Below, in pieces: positions 7,111-8,887 of a stretch of DNA of 8,887 nucleotides. Location: the NCBI GenBank assembly GCA_030592225.1, contig JAUVJT010000083.1, forward strand, positions 1-8,887. The letters run 5' to 3'. The stretch is from Candidatus Stahliibacteriota bacterium (GTDB lineage Bacteria > Hydrothermota > Tepidihabitantia > B3-TA06). Made by a program: the position numbers and the translations under genes. The notes below the pieces were generated by a model. The model was not told where the DNA came from. It searched no databases and saw only the letters and a list, made by a program, of their open reading frames with translations. Numbering within the stretch: the first letter of the stretch is position 1; the number at the start of each line of letters is the position of its first letter.

Positions 7111-7737
7111 TTATCTTCTTGTAGAATAACGATACATACTCGTAGGGTATTGCTCCATTATTTCATCATTGGAAATTATGATCGATGCAATCATGTAGTC
7201 GGTTACTGAGTCGTCTTCGAGCAGGGGCCAACCAGGGATAAGAGTTATGGTGTTCATTCCTTTTTCCAGTAAACCTTCATCTATGTATCCCCACAATGCA
7301 TGATAGAAATCTTCAAGTTCTATCATTCTTTCCAGATCGTTGAAGTAGGCAGTATCTTCGTCAAGCAGAAAACGCCATATCTGCATGAAGTCTTCCTTCA
7401 CCGAATCTGCAAGGGGTAAGTACTCTCCCCAAGGCATTTTTTGCAGAGTATCGCCGTTTAGAATAAATCCCAGGTCTGCTAAGCTTGCAAGCGCCGATTC
7501 TGTCTTAAACAGAAAACCAATCACATACGGATACTTCTCTTCATTACCAAGCCTGTCCAGCTCAAAATCGTATGAGATTTCAGTTCCTTCAGCCCCGGGT
7601 ACGCGCCAATCAAAGATGCTGTCGTTGCCCACGTGGCGCACGTCGCGTTCTATTAACACCGTTTGGGGAACGTATTGCGAACAAGCAAGGAACATCAGGA
7701 GCCATGCGACTCCTGAGACAATCCGACCCTTAGACAT
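7111..7737 (-). CDS. Small putative lipoprotein of unknown function
   Basis: The chosen start, ATG at 7737-7735, has AAGGAGG 5 nt upstream and gives 208 residues; an in-frame ATG 19 codons further up falls on the predicted -35 box and would spoil the signal peptide. The N-terminus MSKGRIVSGVAWLLMFLACS has a basic head, a hydrophobic core and Cys19, so it is probably a lipoprotein signal, although F-L-A-C is a poor lipobox. The mature part is acidic, rich in aromatic residues and without recognised motifs. It includes FDWRVPGAEGTEISYDFEL and GMNTITLIPGWPLLEDDSV, which could form beta-sandwich strands. I do not recognise the family. Base composition looks clearly more AT-rich than the neighbours (roughly 40% GC in 7141-7200 against 58% in 8101-8160, counted by eye). 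It is divergent from the cyclase-fold gene and shares its control region. Confidence 0.8.
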   Translation of the reverse strand: MSKGRIVSGVAWLLMFLACSQYVPQTVLIERDVRHVGNDSIFDWRVPGAEGTEISYDFELDRLGNEEKYPYVIGFLFKTESALASLADLGFILNGDTLQKMPWGEYLPLADSVKEDFMQIWRFLLDEDTAYFNDLERMIELEDFYHALWGYIDEGLLEKGMNTITLIPGWPLLEDDSVTDYMIASIIISNDEIMEQYPTSMYRYSTRR

Positions 7738-7751
7738 ATCATCCTCCTTAA

Positions 7752-7779
7752 TTGATTTGTGTAAATATCTTAGTATGAT
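7752..7779 (+). promoter_or_regulatory. Possible promoter of the cyclase-fold gene
   Basis: TTGATT (7752-7757, 4/6) and TATGAT (7774-7779, 5/6) are spaced by 16 nt. Transcription would start near 7786 and give a leader of about 54 nt before the ATG at 7840, beginning next to the 13-bp palindrome. The alternative TTGACT-16-TAAACT (7798-7825) would start transcription inside the ribosome site and is less plausible. Confidence 0.35.
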
Positions 7780-7794
7780 TTCTGGATATGTCAA
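7767..7794 (-). promoter_or_regulatory. Predicted promoter of the small lipoprotein gene
   Basis: On the minus strand a perfect TTGACA (7794-7789) is followed after 16 nt by TAAGAT (7772-7767, 4/6). The start codon lies 29 nt downstream of the -10, with a strong AAGGAGG site in between. The -35 box overlaps the palindrome at 7790-7802. Confidence 0.5.
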
Positions 7795-7802
7795 GTCTTG
7801 AC
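7790..7802. promoter_or_regulatory. Perfect 13-bp palindrome GTCAAG-T-CTTGAC, possible shared operator
   Basis: Six-base arms are exact reverse complements around a single T. The site covers the minus-strand -35 box and sits near the predicted start of transcription of the plus-strand gene. A dimeric regulator bound here could control both genes. No regulator gene is in the window, and the half-site equals CTTGAC, so part of the symmetry may simply reflect two -35-like boxes. Confidence 0.4.
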
Positions 7803-7839
7803 TTACCTTCTGTTTCGCCTAAACTGGGGAGGAGGAAAG

Positions 7840-8652
7840 ATGCTGCGTGTTGAACGAGCGTTAGACTACATAGAATTTGAAGGAACCGATCTTGACCGTT
7901 ATCGCAGCAGATTCCTGTTTAATTCCGAGCGCGACGACACCATGGCCACCTGGTTGTTGGGCGCCTACCAGAACACCGACGGCGGCTACCCCCTTAATCT
8001 TGCCTACGGAAAACCATCCAGCATCTCGGAGACGGCCAAGATTCTGGGCTGCGCCAGTGAACTTGAGACAGCGAAGTCCCCTGTATGCCGCCGCGCCGAG
8101 GAGTTTATTGCTTCCCGCCAGCATCCCGACGGTTTCTGGCAGGAGCGCTTCTCCCAACTGGACCTTGAAGACCAGATGGGCGGCGAGTGGGGCAGATTGT
8201 GGCTTTCTGCCTACGTCGGCCGCCAGCTATGCCGAACAAGCCTGCTCGACAGCATGGAAATCAAAAAGGTTCGCAACTACCTGCTCAGCCTGCGCAAGGA
8301 CGGCAATCGCTTCACCACCTCGCCCTGTATCCATTTCCTTGCCATGAGTTTTTTTGCCTTGCTCGACGGCGCTCAATGCGGTCTGGTGCGGGAGTCGCTT
8401 CCCTTTGCCATGGAAAATTTCACCGCCTCATCGGAACCCAGGCTCATTGAACTTCAGGCAACGTGCTTGCTTGATGCCGGTGTGCCCGCCGGGCACGAGA
8501 TTCTGCAAAACGCCAAAAAGCGACTGCTGAGCGTACAGGCTGAAGACGGCGGCTGGGGGGAACGCTACAAGGGACTGCGGGTACGTACCACCATCGACGT
8601 GCTCAAACTGCTCCTTGAACTTGGAGCGTGGCGTTTGGTTGAGGGCGTCTAG
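7840..8652 (+). CDS. Prenyltransferase/squalene-cyclase repeat (alpha-alpha toroid) protein
   Basis: The ATG at 7840 is preferred over upstream non-ATG starts because AGGAGG ends 4 nt before it; this gives 270 residues. The protein is soluble, with no signal peptide. It carries four spaced QW-type repeats: Q44NTDGGY, Q94HPDGFW, L151RKDGNRF and Q233AEDGGWGE, each after a helix pair such as SISETAKILGCA. These define the prenyltransferase and squalene oxidase repeat fold. The D-x-D-D acid motif of class II cyclases is not seen (nearest is LDLEDQ at 108-112), and the length is under half that of squalene-hopene cyclase, which is over 600 residues. It is therefore unlikely to be a complete terpene cyclase. 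It could be a small toroid-fold binding protein or an unrecognised enzyme. The substrate is unknown. Confidence 0.8.
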   Translation: MLRVERALDYIEFEGTDLDRYRSRFLFNSERDDTMATWLLGAYQNTDGGYPLNLAYGKPSSISETAKILGCASELETAKSPVCRRAEEFIASRQHPDGFWQERFSQLDLEDQMGGEWGRLWLSAYVGRQLCRTSLLDSMEIKKVRNYLLSLRKDGNRFTTSPCIHFLAMSFFALLDGAQCGLVRESLPFAMENFTASSEPRLIELQATCLLDAGVPAGHEILQNAKKRLLSVQAEDGGWGERYKGLRVRTTIDVLKLLLELGAWRLVEGV

Positions 8653-8680
8653 GTGGCTATCCGAGACCGACGCGAAGCGG

Positions 8681-8735
8681 CGACCAAAGGAAGCTTCAAT
8701 GTCTAAAAACCACAGATTACAACTCCCTATGGTCG
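8681..8735. repeat. Imperfect inverted repeat flanking a 29-nt loop
   Basis: CGACCAAAGGAAG (8681-8693) pairs with CTCCCTATGGTCG (8723-8735) at 11 of 13 positions. The right arm is the start of the first 29-bp tandem unit, so the two opposite-facing sets of repeat units could fold into one hairpin. Confidence 0.5.
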
Positions 8736-8809
8736 TTTTCCTTCGGTTGAACTCCTTACAGTCGTTGTCCTGCGGTAGGGCTCCCTGCTGTCGCCCTCCT
8801 TCGGTATCA
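8723..8809 (+). repeat. Three tandem copies of a 29-bp imperfect repeat
   Basis: The units at 8723-8751, 8752-8780 and 8781-8809 have exactly 29-bp period. They share the skeleton CTCC-Y-T-NNN-GTCG-NNN-TCCT-K-CGGT and differ at about a third of positions. Within each unit, two related halves appear on the minus strand (CGAC-N3-AGGRAG and CCG-M-AGGA), suggesting an older repeat of about 14-15 bp. The period is not a multiple of three and there are no spacers, so this is neither a coding repeat nor a CRISPR array. Confidence 0.75.
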
Positions 8810-8887
8810 TAGACCAGGAGAAAACCTTGACTCAGGCAAGTTGCGTAGATACATGCCTTATCGTTGCTCGCCGATTTTCGCTCTGTA

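Larger units (their letters stand above)
8653..8887. other. Gene-free tail with repeats
   Basis: No convincing coding region was found. The first 45 nt hold two half-units of a purine-rich repeat in plus orientation (CGACGCGAAGCGG, CGACCAAAGGAAG). Positions 8723-8809 hold three 29-bp repeats in the opposite orientation. The last 78 nt show nothing beyond a TTGACT at 8827 without a properly spaced -10 box. Confidence 0.6.

Noticed and set aside
7798..7839. Upstream TTG start giving 14 extra residues to the cyclase-fold protein
   Set aside because: The ATG at 7840 has an ideal AGGAGG site, while the TTG has none and lies in the palindrome.
8723..8809. CRISPR array with 29-bp repeats
   Set aside because: The units are directly contiguous with no spacers and diverge at about a third of positions; no cas gene is present.
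8699..8812. Small plus-strand ORF MSKNHRLQLPMVVFL... with AAAGGA 7 nt upstream
   Set aside because: It reads through the 29-bp repeats in successive frames (period not divisible by 3), so its protein has no internal repeat. Composition is that of translated repeat DNA. It could only be kept if relatives conserve it.
8653..8886. Open minus-strand frame from the right edge across the repeats into the antisense of the cyclase-fold gene
   Set aside because: It runs antisense through a supported gene, shows no recognisable motif and includes the repeat array. More likely a composition effect.

Overview
The window looks like part of a genome from an uncultured, Gram-negative-type bacterium, most plausibly of the Fibrobacteres-Chlorobi-Bacteroidetes orbit or a candidate phylum such as WOR-3. 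The evidence is two complete genes whose C-termini resemble the type IX secretion (Por) sorting domain, a DUF5916/CBM9-like predicted outer-membrane barrel protein, and strong AGGAG ribosome sites. The taxonomic assignment is an inference from family content, not a match to a known genome.

Region 1 to 3926 (minus strand) holds three paralogous genes for secreted repeat proteins, read in the order 3926>2493, 2486>1035 and 923>left edge. The two complete copies each have a signal peptide, seven repeats of about 50 residues with D-G-G-[YF] and [LV]-K-x-D-x-x-G motifs (a probable seven-bladed beta-propeller), and a C-terminal sorting-like domain. A strong promoter precedes the first gene. The second follows it by 6 nt. 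The third has its own promoter and a leader resembling that of the first. The third copy is damaged: it lacks about two repeats, and its reading frame breaks at 450-461, exactly where those repeats are missing.

Region 4113 to 7059 (plus strand) holds a YhhQ/VUT-family queuosine-precursor transporter. It has no ribosome site of its own but overlaps a six-codon leader ORF. It is followed by a 720-residue DUF5916 protein with an N-terminal CBM9-like domain.

Region 7111 to 8652 holds a divergent pair. A comparatively AT-rich small putative lipoprotein of unknown function is on minus, and a squalene-cyclase/prenyltransferase-repeat protein is on plus. They share a control region containing a perfect 13-bp palindrome. 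The convergent gap 7060-7110 shows no clear terminator.

Region 8653 to 8887 has no convincing gene. It carries three head-to-tail copies of a 29-bp imperfect repeat and related half-units in inverted orientation, resembling a dispersed intergenic repeat element.

Taken together, the locus is dominated by envelope and secreted proteins. No functional link between the propeller cluster and the transporter, DUF5916 or cyclase-fold genes can be shown from the sequence. The most notable signal is the propeller family: its tandem duplication, and the coincidence of blade loss with a frameshift in one copy.
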